The position numbers and the translations under genes are program-made. DNA of 64,000 bases, taken from assembly GCA_014925825.1 (NCBI GenBank), contig JACGCK010000187.1, forward strand, positions 1 through 64,000, in the 5' to 3' direction. Below the pieces are notes generated by a model that was not told where the DNA came from, did not search any database, and worked only from the letters and a program-made list of their open reading frames with translations. The DNA is from Pholiota molesta. Its lineage: Eukaryota; Basidiomycota; Agaricomycetes; Agaricales; Strophariaceae. Shown here in pieces: positions 23,501-35,229 of the stretch. Within the stretch, counting starts at the first letter, position 1. Every line of letters starts with the position of its first letter.

Positions 23501-24271
23501 CACCCTTCCACTCTTTCGGCGTGTGTCAAGTATAAATTTATCCACCCATGCCAATGCATCATGTGTCCGAGGTGTATCCACCACCCCTGGATTGTGCACA
23601 TTCTCGCCAAGCTCGTCATCGTCGTCATCGCCGAAATTCTCGTCACCTTGATTATACCCAGCCTCGAAGGACCCTAGCATCTTTTCGGCGTCAGCGTGCA
23701 CTTGACGGCCGTCAATCTGCACTATGTCGACACCCAGGAGCTCGGCTCCACCAGGCTGTGAGGATGGGTCCTTCTCAGCGGCCTGCGGCGATGCGTTCAT
23801 GCGGCTAAAGTTAAGCTTTCGTGTGAGAGAAATACATAAAAAGAAGAAAGATCTGATGGACGCACGAGTGATTCCCAGACGTAGTAGATAAGCGCTCAAT
23901 CAATTCCGCCTTTTTACCCACTGTGCTCAGCCCCCGGGTGCGGCAGAGCTGCTTGAGCTCGGTAACCTTATCTCGGAGCTGTGTTGGGCGTAGTTAATCA
24001 GTAAGAAATGCGAATAAACTCATAGAAATCAATGTAAGTCTATAACTCACTATGCATTAGCACCCGACGGGCGTGCATCGAGCGCCGGCGCTCTATTCTG
24101 GGCGTGAGATTGCATAGCCGTGGGTGCGTCTTCGAGAAGCGTATCAATCATTCGGTGTGTCTCAGACATGCGTGCCGAGAAAAGCTTACCGATGTCATTC
24201 TCCGCGGTTGGATTGGGCATTGGATACTGCGCGTTTAATAAAGCGGGGTCAAGAGGGATGTCGTGCTGCAT
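20552..24271 (-). CDS. Crypton-like tyrosine recombinase with SAP and GCR1_C-like domains
   Basis: Crypton elements are DNA transposons mobilised by a tyrosine recombinase (YR). The gene is on the minus strand with about ten or more exons. Near the start, VTELKQLCRTRGLSTVGKKA (around 23.95 kb) is a SAP DNA-binding domain. A Glu/Asp-rich region follows, then an Ndc10/Crypton core. Its catalytic region shows KAHLARRTIPAIMEEMG, and across a 50-bp intron DAIGHWEGNTRREVY: the H-x-x-R, GHW and tyrosine of YR enzymes. The C-terminus has LWQAWDEGSFVEGVG and LRLIEARWG, like GCR1_C domains. I add a last exon (about 20.74-20.55 kb, VRKIWGNFYFFVSRIRALE to SREEEAQK). The 24271-24050 block ends in a stop and does not join the SAP exon in frame at the obvious donor, so either another start is used or the 5' end is damaged. 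Other exons splice well, so the gene may be recently active. Confidence 0.75.
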
Positions 24272-24399
24272 TTTCGTGCGGTTTCCGTGTGCGTAGAGAG
24301 TGTAGATTGCAAAAGTAAACTACGAGTACAAAATTGTTATCTTTTTTTCCGGCGCCTGCGGCGCGCCTTCCATTTTTGGGACTTCACCTTCGGTTCTTG

Positions 24400-24490
24400 G
24401 GGATCACGCAAAGTCACAACTTTGGCCGGCAGAGTTGTGAACGGCCCGCGAGTTCACAAGTCACATGTTGTGAACTGCGCCAAACAACTT
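24400..24490. repeat. TTCACAA/GTTGTGAA motifs upstream of the Crypton-like gene
   Basis: AGTTGTGAAC, GAGTTCACAAGTCACA and TGTTGTGAACTGC occur within 90 bp, echoing the cluster at 18640-18900. Together they may mark the outer parts of one inserted unit of about 5.9 kb that carries the recombinase gene. Confidence 0.4.
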
Positions 24491-24605
24491 CGGCTGAGGT
24501 TCCTAGATCGACTGTCATCTATTATTTGGTCTGTTTTGAGAGACTACTTTCGCGTCTCGAACTTCCGCTCAACCATCGAGCCACCTCCCCATCTTCCCTC
24601 AACCC

Positions 24606-25640
24606 ATGCCTCCAAAGTTTAAGTTTCCTCAGAAAAACCTCTGTGACTGTAATCACCCGCTACTCTATTATACGGCTGGGGCCGCACAGAGCCCAAGCGC
24701 GTTAGCAAAAGCACTTACCAGTGGCCACGACCATGCACCGTTCCGTGCACCAAAACAGCCACCTGCCATTCAACCAATGGCTGGATTTCTTGCCCAGCAT
24801 ACTTGGCACCCAGCTGCCGCTTTGTCACAGCCTCACCACCCAAGTTCCGCACGTTCTATTCCCCATCGCCGTGCGCGTAGATCCCATCTTGCGTACTCAC
24901 AGCCCCTCATCTGAACCTGCTGAACAATGTCTGCGCTGTATGGATTTTGATCCCAGCACCGATGGAGGTATAAGCAGGGATGGAGAAGGTGTAGAAAATA
25001 CAGCTGTAAGTGATGCTGGTGAGACGGGCTCTCCGCGTCGAGGTGAGGAGCATTATTCCGAAGATTCAGATATCTACGCTCAAGTTCATATATCTACTGT
25101 ATATGTACATCTCAAACCTGTCAATAAAACACATTATAAAATCTGAGTCTCATCCTCCAATCCCGGAGCATGCCAATCAACTCAATCAACATGTTCCTCC
25201 AGCTCATTCACTAGAAATGACTCCAATTGTGCCCGATTTTCCGAATGAAGAACCTCAAGCTGTGGATGATATGCAGCCCCATTTAAATTTGACTGAATAC
25301 AACGGCATAACAGTCGAAAGCTATACCCAATGAGTTGAGAATTGCCCAAGCATTTATTGCAGCACTGCAGGAAGCGACGATGGCATGATGCTAATGACAA
25401 GCATCAGCTACAAAATCCTATTGCAGAGCTAGTTGATCTCACAGAAAACCCCATCTCCGCACTGACATCAACATTTGTTTGAACACAATAAGCGCCTCTG
25501 AGGAAACGTACAAAGATGTCCATCGATCAATCCATACTTACCTTGCTGGTCCACAGCTCCAGGCTATCTGGCGCAATCCCGAGGATGCTGAAGCTATGCG
25601 ACATCGCGTTGCGTTCAAGAGATTCTCCAGGAACTAGAAT
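24606..25640 (+). pseudogene. Degenerate 5' part of a probable Tnp2-type (CACTA/Plavaka-like) transposase gene
   Basis: The open frame MPPKFKFPQKNLCDCNHPLL starts with a Cys/His-bearing segment of a type seen at the start of agaric Tnp2-like transposase proteins. After about 25180 the reading EYNGITVESYTQ, then (past a stop) LRIAQAFIAALQEAT, resembles the region that precedes the Tnp2 domain. Stops and shifts then accumulate, and no Tnp2 catalytic part is present before family copy F begins at 25858. The assignment rests on remembered resemblance in short motifs and is tentative. Confidence 0.35.
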
Positions 25641-25857
25641 ACCGCAGCGATTTCAAAATTAGGCGAAAGCGGACTGCGAAATAACTCTGATGACGCTGAA
25701 TGCGCGATGAAGTGAAGTCACAGTCCCGTTGCGTCCGCGCAAGACGACAACTTCCCGCCAGATTATACAGCAAGGTGTGATGCCACTCCATAATTCCTTC
25801 AACCTTTCCGTAGATATAAACGAATTGCCCAATGGTCAGCGTCGCAGAATAGCATAG

Positions 25858-28045
25858 CCTGATACAGTTTGAATTCTGAAAGATCTAGCGGCGGTTGAAT
25901 TTCTTGAAGTAACTACGAGAGTACTTAGACGCCATAGATAGATTCTTGTTCACATCCCGCCGTTAGAGAGCGCCGAAGGAAGGTCAACAACGACCCTTAT
26001 CCTTATCCGAAAGAAACCGTTAACGTCGAAAGTTTTCGAGAACGCAGATCGCACTGTTTGTTAAGCAATCAATCAATAAACAAAATGAAACGAGTCTTGA
26101 GAATAGAGGCAACTCACCGTCGAACAAAGGTCGAGCATTCATGGCAGGCACAGGCCAGAAAGTTAATCAGATTGCTAGAATATTGATGGAACGAACGCGC
26201 GTTAAAACGAGCCAAAAGGCAATTCACCCAGAGAACGCCCCCGCAAGGATCTTCGACCCCGCCCGAACGACAGAGGCGATACTTTCTATACTCCTATGCA
26301 TGAGCTGCCACGCCCGACGGAGCGAAAATCCGCGCCTTGCGCACCACGCACAACATACACCAGGAACCTGCACTTTTATCTCCAGAAACACCAAATAGAA
26401 ATTACATCGCGCAGTCCAGGATCTTCGAGCTGCGAAGGTGGGTTGCGATACGGTCTACTCCAAGGAACATCAACTTATTGATTGTATCGATGAATGGGAA
26501 GGGCCGCAAAAGCAGACACCAATAGTTCCACCTCAGGGTGGAATGAAAATTATTCAAAAGGATCCGAGAGCTCCCCCTGGGCTGGCCACGCACCAGCCAC
26601 ATAGGCGGAAACGTCGAGGCGCAATAGGCCTCGACACACTCTCCGAAGTAGATGCAATCTTATTCCACCCTTTAGACAGTCGACTGGGGGTGCTGCTAGC
26701 AACTTCCGGGCCCAATGGCCTCCTTTCCCAAACACACACGGCGAGCCTTTGCTGTATGTCGAATTCTGTGGCACCAAAAAGATGAGGCTGGTGATTGCAC
26801 GAAACTCGAGATCGAGCTTTCGAGAGGACGCGAGGCAAAATACAAGGCCCAGCGCATGGATCTCAGGGTGTCGAGCAAGAGTCCCATCGCGAAAAGACTC
26901 CCCCAAGCCCAAGAGCATCGGCCTACGCCCTCAGACGCAAGCCTCCTCAAGCACCAACGCAAGCGACGCAGATGTCCGGCACCGAAATACGTCCACTGCG
27001 CACGCCCCATCCATCATGCATCTACCACTTTCGCCTGCAACAGCCCTGACACCGCGCTTAGACGAAACGAAGCTCCGCTGACCATGAAGCCTCCTACACA
27101 TGGCTCTCCTCCGGCCCTACGCTAGCTATGATGGCATTGGGAAGATGCCTCGGCCGACCAAGTAGGTGGCGATTCCCACTGGGAGCTAGCCTTTACGCGC
27201 CCCATCTTGTCCTCATATATCTCCGCCCAACCAACGATGCTGACGCAAGCTAGACCCTCGTGCAGGGCCTGCACCGCATCTACTGACGAACCTGGGTATC
27301 GACAACGGCAATGAGAAAAGGAGATGCGATATCAGCAGTTCGGCGTTCGCAACTGGGCGCACTGCTCAAGCATCACCGCCAGAGGTGGAGCCCACTCGCA
27401 AGCATGATGGCACACAGCGTTATGCTCTCCAAAAAATTTAGCAACAACACAGAGTACTGAGTCGCAGGCAGTGTACATATGCCGTTGCGCAGATAATGAG
27501 GCAAAGCCGCGGCGGGCGAGCATGCGGCATGAAGAGCCTCGCGACACGAGGACGGAAGGATCGGGCAACGACCTTCGTGGTAATGGGAGGTGCACATGAA
27601 GAATTGGCGGCTTACGCACCTCCAGCGCCCAGTTCCAGATGTCAAGCTTGGCTGCTAGACGGCGGCGGGGCCGGTGTTGCGATTCGATTGTATCCGCAGC
27701 AGGGGCCATCGAGTGCGGTCGTCGAGCTCGAGTAAGGCGGACCTGTTTCGAGAGGGTAGAAGAGGGTTGAGTCAGTAAATCAATACCGGGCATAGAAACA
27801 GGCTCGTCGACGAGCCCAGGCGTGAGCTCGAGTCGCGTGTGTAAGAATATCTTGCCTTATTCCATGCGTTTTATTCCGGGGTGTAGGCTGGCGTTGAGGC
27901 TACGCCACATATCAGTTTCGTTGGAGTGAGAGTGGACGGGACGGGAGCGCCAGCATTTATGTCGACATGGTGGGTCGCCACGGACGTGGGACACGACGAT
28001 GGAGGGCATTGGAGCGGTGTTCGAACTGACAATCGGAGTTTGTAA
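25858..28045 (+). pseudogene. Family copy F (dispersed duplicate of E)
   Basis: Collinear with copy E from the AAAGATCTAGCGGCGGTTG start to the CAATCGGAGTTTG end. The cassette at 26526-26671 has the full left palindrome (GTTCCACCTCAGGGTGGAAT) and the right arm TTCCACCCT. In the frame used by copies A to D it hits TAG. In another frame it is open and reads VPPQGGMKIIQKDPRAPPG then HQPHRRKRRGAIGLDTLSE (26438-26785). Downstream, a segment reading KKMRLVIARNSRSSFREDAR (26749 onward) matches MRLTITRSSRLSFQEDTR of copy E. The first exon equivalent starts with MAGTGQKVNQIARILMER at 26141. I could not assemble a continuous protein. Confidence 0.5.
27798..27836 (+). repeat. Dispersed 33-35 bp motif, copy 3 of 4
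   Basis: Same motif as at 16356 with an extra TCGTCGA-type insertion, in the corresponding place of the E/F duplicate. Confidence 0.55.
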
Positions 28046-28389
28046 TTCTTTTGATTTCTTGTCGTCCCTTGGTCGTCCCCATACTATCCCTTGATCATCG
28101 ATGCCAGCCTTTTTCTTGACTGTTTAGAACTTCGTTGCGCGCAAGCATCTTGGCTCTCGCTGGGGCCCTGGGCAACACCGGAGGACGTTGGAGGCCGCAG
28201 TGTTCATTCAAAGAATGGTCGGTCAAATGTCCATCAATCAACCCTCCATATGTCCATGTACATCGAACTTGACCAACGCCCGCCAGAAAGCTCTAGTGTG
28301 CCACAGTACGCTTCTGTCGGCGTCAAATACCTTTTCCAAGTTATCTCTTTCTAGAAGTAGAGACAGAGGACATCCCTGGTGAGTAGCTC

Positions 28390-29060
28390 CCAATCCATAT
28401 CAGCGGGGTGCTGATGTATTCGCAGCTGCGCGCAACGATCCACACAGATAGGTCCGCAAGTTGTATGCGCTCGTCTCGAGGCTGGTTCGGGGCCACTGAC
28501 CAACGCTGGCGCGCCTTCTGCACCTGAGGCAGCCTTATAGGTACCGGGACTCCAAGCAGATGGTGCAACGACCTCGCTATCGGTGGAATATGTGCGCTCA
28601 GGGTGTACGGTGGGGACTGATGGAACTGAGTGCGCTGCCGGACTAAGAGAGTGTTCGTCGGAGCCGTTGACCGCTGCGTGGTACGCACTGCGTATTAACT
28701 TCTCTGAGGACTAGCATAATGATCAACATCGTCTTCAGGCACGACAGGATTCGACTTCACCATCGGTTTCTCTGCTACCTTCCCTTCGTCCTGCCGCCCT
28801 GGTTCGCCCTGGTTCGCGGTACATTCTTTCTGAACGTCCCCGTATGATGGACTCCTACCGGGACGGCTGGGGCGTATACTATACAAGGGTGGGATCTGAA
28901 CTTAGCTCAAATCTGGGATGGCGTCGAGATCCTTTGGAACTCGGCGCTTCTGTCGAGGCTGCTGGTGATATTACCGCGCCGAAGGCACTCTTAGATCTTT
29001 GGTGTCGTACTCCGGCCCACCCTTGCATGGTATGCTCAGTTCTGGAATGTCTTGCTGTGA
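28390..29060 (-). pseudogene. Family remnant I
   Basis: On the minus strand a cassette between CCCACCCTT (near 29020) and AAGGGTGGGA (28885-28894) reads GWAGVRHQRSKSAFGAVISP, comparable with the GW...RSESA..GA pattern of other copies. Further 3' (28688-28390) a peptide with SAHIPPIARSLHH matches ARIPPIARSFRT of remnant J near 61.6 kb. Frames between these parts are broken. Confidence 0.4.
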
Positions 29061-29574
29061 TCTCCAGTTATTGATTAAAGTTCATGTCTGACTATACTGC
29101 GACGCTGAACATTGAACATTGAAAAAATCTTTTCGATCTATGGCATTGAAGGAATTATGGAGTGGCGTCGGCCCATCGCGCCTAGCTTCATAATCTCTCG
29201 GGAAGTGGTTGTTTTCTGAGGACGCAACAGCACTGTTGCTGTTGGCGCAATGACCGCGCTTCGTGTCATCAGAGTTTGATATTCCACAGTCCGCTTTCGC
29301 CCAATTTTGCAATCGCTGTAGTAGTTGTGACACACTCCTCCATCCCCACCCTATCTATAGCACGATGATGATCAAACGTTGCTCCGTCAATGAACTTTCC
29401 GAATAAGTACGTCTAACCTGTCAAGAGCTCTAATGGACTACAGTCCCTGGCTGTTCCTTTTCTCTTCAAACAAGGGCCTTAGTCATTCTTCGTGCACTCT
29501 AACGCTGAGCGTTGTATGAATGCCATCTCGACATCTCGATGATGCACCTTCAACGAACCCGACCCTAGCGCGAC

Positions 29575-29660
29575 GAGGATATAGTTTAAATTGAGAAATA
29601 TCCTATATGTCGAGGCCTCCACGAGCTCTCTGATGTAACTCGAGTCCCATTCCACCCTCA
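29575..29660 (+). pseudogene. Isolated 3' half of a family cassette
   Basis: CGAGCTCTCTGATGTAAC, then CATTCCACCCTCAG (about 29624-29660), corresponds to the donor and right arm of the cassette in copies E to G. The left half is not recognisable. Confidence 0.35.
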
Positions 29661-29814
29661 GGGAGAGGCAGCTGATGGTTACTGCTAGCGATTTCCTGAT
29701 GCAATGGTCACCTATCCATTTAAACCATTTCAATGTCGTCGCCAAATTGTGAACGTGATAATTTAAATGACTACTAATATATTGCTCAATTGGAATCGTG
29801 GTATACAATGCTTC

Positions 29815-29935
29815 CTCATGCATCGGATTACCCCTTTCTACCAAGGCAAATTTGTGCCATCGAAATGCCAAAAGGCACCCGTCTTCTCCAGAGTAAGACG
29901 CTGCGAGATCTTGATGACATTGTCCGCCTCTGCAT
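29815..29935 (-). pseudogene. 3'-terminal fragment of an SDR gene
   Basis: On the minus strand this encodes the last residues of the SDR seen at 32671-33118 (LTLEKTGAFWHFDGTNLPW and stop). DNA homology continues for about 70 bp into the 3' flank. No other part of an SDR is adjacent. Copy G starts soon after, as it also does before the larger SDR fragment. Confidence 0.6.
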
Positions 29936-30044
29936 GGAATCACTTGACGCGTAGCTTGACGCTTTCTATTCGGGGGCGAGCTTCGAAATACATATACATC
30001 ATGTCCATATTTGGCATTGATACGCGCAGTGAATTAAAATTCTG

Positions 30045-32101
30045 CACCTGATGGAGTATAAACTATTCACGGTGCTAGCAGCGCTTGAATTCCTTGAAAT
30101 GCTATGATAGTACAAGAGGAACACCACAAATGGGCGCTGGTTCACATCTTGCCGTTAGAGAGAAGGGGATCAACGACGACCTTTATTCGAAAGTAATTGC
30201 AGCCGGGATTTTTTACAACGATTTTTTTTTCGGGGACGTTATCTGTTAAAAATCAATGAGTCTTGAGGATTGGGGCGACTCACCGTCGTAAGAAGATCGA
30301 GTCATTCGTGGCAGGCACAGACCAGATGCATAAAAAGATTGCTAGAATTTCAAGCAACACTTTGATGGAGGAGCAGGGACTAACAAGAACCAACCAAAAT
30401 AGCCGGTACAAGGAAGCGAAGGCATGGGAATGACCCTGAATAGCAGCCCCTTCATGACTCCTCCCCCTTGGAACAAACGCGCGTTGAACGCGCCAGAAGG
30501 TCATTCAGCCAGAAAACGACCGCAATATAGGGATATTCGACCCCGCCCGAGACATAAAAACGACACTTCCTATCCTCATATGCACGAACCGCCAGGGCCG
30601 ATGGAGCGAGGCCCATGTGTTGCGCACCAAGCGCAACCTGCGCCAGAACCCTCGCACCTGCATTCTCAGCAACGCCGGTTGGGAGCCACATCTCAACGTC
30701 CAGGACCTGCGAGCTACGAAGGTGAGCCGCGGTATGGTCTGCCCCAGAAAATGCGAGCTTACCAACCTCATCGATGAATAGGGAGTGCCGCAAGAGCAGA
30801 CAATGTTAGTTCCACCTCAGGGTGGAATAGAGATCACTCAATACGATCCGAGAGCCCCTCGGGGCTGGCCACACCATCAGCCACGTAGGTGGAAGCGTCG
30901 AGGCCCAATGGGCCTTGACACACTCTCCGATGTAAGTGCGACCTCATTCCACCCTTAGATGGTCGACTGATTGTGCCGCTAGCATCTTCCGACCTCGATG
31001 GTCTCGTTTCACGAGCGAACTACAGGAGCCTTTGCTGTAAGTTGAATTCTGTCCCACTGAAAAGACGAAGAGAATTACTCTGATGATCGCCAAAGCTATA
31101 TCTCTGCGCACCTGAGAGGATTAAACTGCGCCGACAAGAGTCAAGATGGTCCGATACCACTGTCTTCGAACAACACACCGATTCCGCTGATTGCCCAATC
31201 GCTCAGGCTGTGGCGGGCTTACCAGGACACCATACAGCATGGGCACGCCTTGGATACCCTAGCCTCAAGTCCCGAAGATCTGCCGTCCTTCGACATCTGG
31301 CTGGAGTCGCCCCTACAGTTCGAGAGGAGTGGGGTTCAGTTGATGAAAATGGCGCACGCAGACATCTTGTCGGTGTCGTCCTCGCCATTGGGCTCGCACA
31401 CTACCGACGCGCAACCACCTGCGCACAAGCTTGGAAGGCCCACCTGCAGCACGGATCAGATCTCAAGTACCGCTCACATTCCTGGCGACAACTCACCTCA
31501 TAGTCCCTCCTGCAACACGCCATCATCATCGTCATCGTTATCGGCGCTCACTGCCATGCCACTGCCCTCGTCGTCATCCTCGCATTCGCAGTGGGTTGCT
31601 GGTAGTTTCTGGCTTTCATTTCCTGAGCTCAGGGCCGACACGAATGCGAGCTACTGGCCGCCAACGTCCTCGGATGGCTCGTCGTCATCATCGCCGGCGC
31701 ACATGTGGAGTCAGCCAATTCCTCTGCTCGAGAACATGCGATACGACACTGCGCCGTCGTCTTCGCCCTCGCCGCCGGTGCCATCGGTGCTGCTATCGTC
31801 CTCGAGGTCTTGCCCCGTGCATCGTGCCAGGGCACCAATGGGGACAGTGTCGGAGGCCACTGTTCTGTGGTTAGTGCGCAACAAACCCCCCGCACTTGTA
31901 TCTGGTTTGCTATCAGAGGCACTATCATTGAAGGATCCGGAGACTCAGCTCTCCGTTCTGGTGTTACGGGATGTTTTGGGTCGACATCGTGTGACTGCCG
32001 CGGAGGGCAATGAATTCGAGGCGACAGTCTATGACGAATCTATGGATGAGCGTCAGCGTGGGCGTCGGCAGCGCAAGCCCCGGCGACGCTCCGACAACTG
32101 A
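30045..32101 (+). CDS. Family copy G, intact last exon, doubtful cassette frame
   Basis: The first coding exon begins at 30454, MTPPPWNKRALNAPEGHSAR then KRPQYRD, a basic start like other copies. A donor GTGAGC follows ARPASYEG-like sequence (about 30722). The cassette at 30810-30955 has a full palindromic left arm. Spliced in phase it reads STSGWNRDHSIRSESPSG, matching copies A to D, but one base is missing after this compared with copy A and TAG follows. The next exon is about 30983-31036, then introns. The last exon runs open from at least 31110 (YISAHLRGLNCADKSQDG) to 32101. It is Ser/Pro-rich and ends with ATVLWLVRNKPPALVSGLLS and an Arg-rich RRQRKPRRRSDN tail. A donor GTACGT directly follows the stop, and a further segment at 32254 reads YEADGKVIDGTR. 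Either a real gene with an unsolved exon choice or a recent pseudogene. Confidence 0.45.
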
Positions 32102-32670
32102 GGTACGTCAGCTCCTTTCAACCGTCTGCGAATCGTACATGAAACCTACTGTAAACATGGATCTGGACATGGACTTTGAAGTGCCCACTAGCAAGAACAT
32201 GAGGCGGTCGCAAGGTACACAAAGCGGTCGCAGGACAGTCAAGAAATCAGGAGATGTTTCGTAGAGGTTGGCGTCGAGGATGGCGATGCGGAATATACGA
32301 GGCAGATGGAAAGGTTATCGATGGAACGAGAACAGACAAATATTCTGTCGAAGACGGTTGGAAGACGGACCGGCCGGAACGGGCACATCTCCTCAAGCCG
32401 TGCCCGTCCTCTACTCCCTGCTCTCGGATCTATACGCCACCTGCAATACCAGTGTCTCTTTAATTATTTCTACCTTCACCATTGCTTTGTGTACTATTTC
32501 TTACGTATATATACCTACATTTTCCACACAATTTAATATTTGATCCAGAATTAATACACAACTGACGCAGAAGTAATTGCAAAAATTGTGGACGTGATGA
32601 TGACTATCCGACTATACTTTGTTCGATTGAATCATAGCAGGTATATTTATGATCCTCAGATTACCCCTCT

Positions 32671-33118
32671 CTACCAAGGCAAATTTGTACCATCGAAATG
32701 CCAAAAGGCGCCCGTCTTCTCCAGCGTAAGGCCTTGCGAGATCTTGATGACATTGTCCGCCGCCGCCTCCGGAGGAAAGTGGGGCACATGCGGCGCATAC
32801 TTGGCCATCCACTCGTTAATCCCCTCGCCGAGCGACGTCTGCGACCACCCGGGGTGGATAGCGGCGGTGGTGACGCCGTCGTACTTCAGCGTCGCGGCCC
32901 ACTTGTGCGCGAGCATGTTCAATGCGGCTTTGGCGACAGAGTAGGCGTTGAACTGGCCTGCCATAAGGAAAGTAATCTGGGAGGAGGCGAGGACGGAGGA
33001 GATGAATATGATGCGCTTTAGTTCGGATTTCTTGATGAGTGGGAGGAAGGCTCGGGAGACGCGCAGAGGTGCGACGGTGCTAAACGACATTTCGTCGGCG
33101 AACTCGTCGAGGTTCCTA
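32671..33118 (-). pseudogene. 5'-truncated short-chain dehydrogenase/reductase
   Basis: SDRs are NAD(P)-dependent oxidoreductases. This fragment holds the C-terminal two thirds: IIFISSVLASS with the catalytic-type serine, YSVAKAALNMLAHKWA with the Y-x-x-x-K pair, and AAIHPGWSQTSLG with the PG motif after the active site. The NAD-binding N-terminus (TGxxxGIG) is absent. The sequence breaks at about 33118, just after the splice acceptor of an exon beginning NLDEFADEMSFSTVAPLRV. The paralogue at 55235-55732 has the N-terminus but a deletion in the centre. The fragment lies directly downstream of gene X1, the same order as at 53-55.7 kb. Confidence 0.75.
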
Positions 33119-33189
33119 AATAATCAAAGATCCTAAGCTGAGGATACAAAAAATATAGCAATATTGACCACTACATGTTTTGAAATACT

Positions 33190-34778
33190 TTCAACCTGAC
33201 TCAAGGACCATACACATAAAGTAAGAATGCATTCTGGAATAAGGAACGTAGAAAGAATAATAACGAACAACATGCGAACATACAAGCAGCCGGAATACAT
33301 ATCGAGGCCCGGCCCGTCTGCCGTAATCTAAACGAGTTCGCCATCGATCGCACGATTCGCACCTTCGTTCTGCTCTTATCTTGCGCTTGTCCGTGGATCT
33401 GGACTGTCCACGATCAGATTGCTGAAACGAACTGTAAGCATATTTCCTGATAGCTTTCTGTGAAAGGGTACTTACAAATAGAAATTTTCCCCCCAGGTCT
33501 CGATTGCCTTTTTCTCCGTCTCCTACTGCTTCCAAAACTCGTCGCAGATCACCAAACGGCAGAACTGGAGCGCGGTACCGATCGCGACGCTGAGTATTTC
33601 CGGCCGACCCTTCATCCGATTCGCTAACTCATCGTAGAACCGCTCCCCGCCTAGCATCACCAGCAGCTGCAGGCTGCCCGGGATCTTATCAAAGCCAGGG
33701 ATCGCCATCGTCAGATCGCGGCCGTTCGCGTCGATGGCCGATGCTGAGGATAGCGAGTGAAGGTGGATTTCGCGCGCTGGTTTCCACCGTAGCGTCCCGT
33801 GGATGTAGGCGGCGATTTCGGGATAGCGCTCCAGAAGGTCCCACTTCAAGTTCTCCGTCTTCAGTACTGCGGGCCCTTTATACTGCACAACCTCCTGCCG
33901 CACTTGGTGGAGAACGATGCCATTCCAGTGCTGCATCTGGCACTTGTGCATCTGGCACCGGCGATATTGTCGAGAGCCGGCTGCGATGCGGGAGTAAGCC
34001 TGCTGGACTTCGGATGAGGATGCCGCGGTCGTCTGAGCGACTCCAAGGAATGATGAAGGGTGTGTGCCAGCATGCGACGGTACTGACGGAGCCATCATCA
34101 GTGATGAAGATGGCTGCCACTCGACTGCTTGGGCATAAGGGTGATGGAAGGTCTTCGGCATTCCCGAGCCTGTCGCATTTCCCGGCGCCTGAGAGTGGGC
34201 GCCTATCCATGGCTCAGCCGCTTCCCTCTTCGCGCTAAAACATTTCAGACTGTTATTATTTGCAAGCTCAAGAGTGGAATCGGAGCAACGTACATCAGAG
34301 CAGGAGGCGCTGGGTTCGACGAGGACCCAGCGCTGCCGGCGACGGTGGCGCCCATCTGGCCACCTGCCGGCGAGCTCAGATTCAATTGTTGGATCATATC
34401 CCACTCTTCCGTGAAACTGGTATGGTCTGTCGAGATTGCAAAGTGATGGATGCGGTCCATCAGTACGATCTGACCAGCAGAAATTAACGAGCGCTTACAT
34501 AGGGAAACATTGCTCGCTTGAGGTTGAACCTGTCCGCCTCGCGATTCGGTTGACTGCGGTCGTTGTCGAGTATATGGCGCGAATGGACTCCCGATCGAAG
34601 GAACACCGGCGGATCGTATTGGTCCTATCGCAGATCCGGTGCCACTCGATGTTCCAGTTTGATTCTGAGGATACGGATGGGCGACGGCAGGTGCGGGTGC
34701 GTTGGACGGATCGTCAGCGTCGTTGATAGTTGCGTCGGTCAAGTCAAAGAAGAAGGGGTAAGAATTGCCTGTGGACAT
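33190..34778 (-). CDS. Gene X, copy 1: unrecognised protein, three blocks
   Basis: I do not recognise this protein. Block 1 (34778-34245) begins MSTGNSYPFFFDLTDATIND and includes SLISAGQIVLMDRIHHF. Block 2 (about 34240-33523) reads CFSAKREAAEPWIGAHSQAP, then the best conserved part: QMQHWNGIVLHQVRQEVVQY, LKWDLLERYPEIAAYIHGTL and LQLLVMLGGERFYDELANRM. Block 3 (33440-33190) contains RGQSRSTDKRKIRAERRCES. The TTTTAG just before block 2 is a good acceptor. No donor near 34.25-34.35 kb gives the right phase with an ideal consensus, so the first junction is unsolved. Copy X2 (51913-53450) has the same structure and most residues, which suggests the protein sequence was under selection until recently. 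In X2 the EFWKQLETEKK block continues across position 33530, whereas here a stop (TAG) follows FWKQ, so X1 is probably damaged. Confidence 0.5.
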
Positions 34779-35229
34779 AGCGAAGATTAGCTAGGTTGAG
34801 AAGATGGGTTGGAGTTGGTGGGGTGAATTTCTTTAGGGAGTCGAACGCGTTGCTTTTAAGCTGTAAGGCTCTTTACCCCTTCGTCGCATCGATTGCGCTC
34901 GGATTGAACTTTTTTCTTCACCATCTTTGACTTGCGCATGCACCCTGAACTCTGGCCGCAATGTTAACATCTCTGGTAATGAAATGAAGTGCACATCACA
35001 AGACTCTTTTTCCCCCATTGTTCGCTCTTGACCAATTCATGACTCGGTCCTTAAAAGTACATGCTGACTACTTTACAGGGCTGATGATACAGAAACGGTA
35101 ATATCCCTACGCCAGAGATCATTATGATAGCGGTACGTTGCGTACCGTGCGTTTGCAAAGCGGCCAGTGATATCGCACTGTTTATTTTATTTTATTTCTT
35201 GATTAGGCAAAAGGCATGATCTGCCTCGG

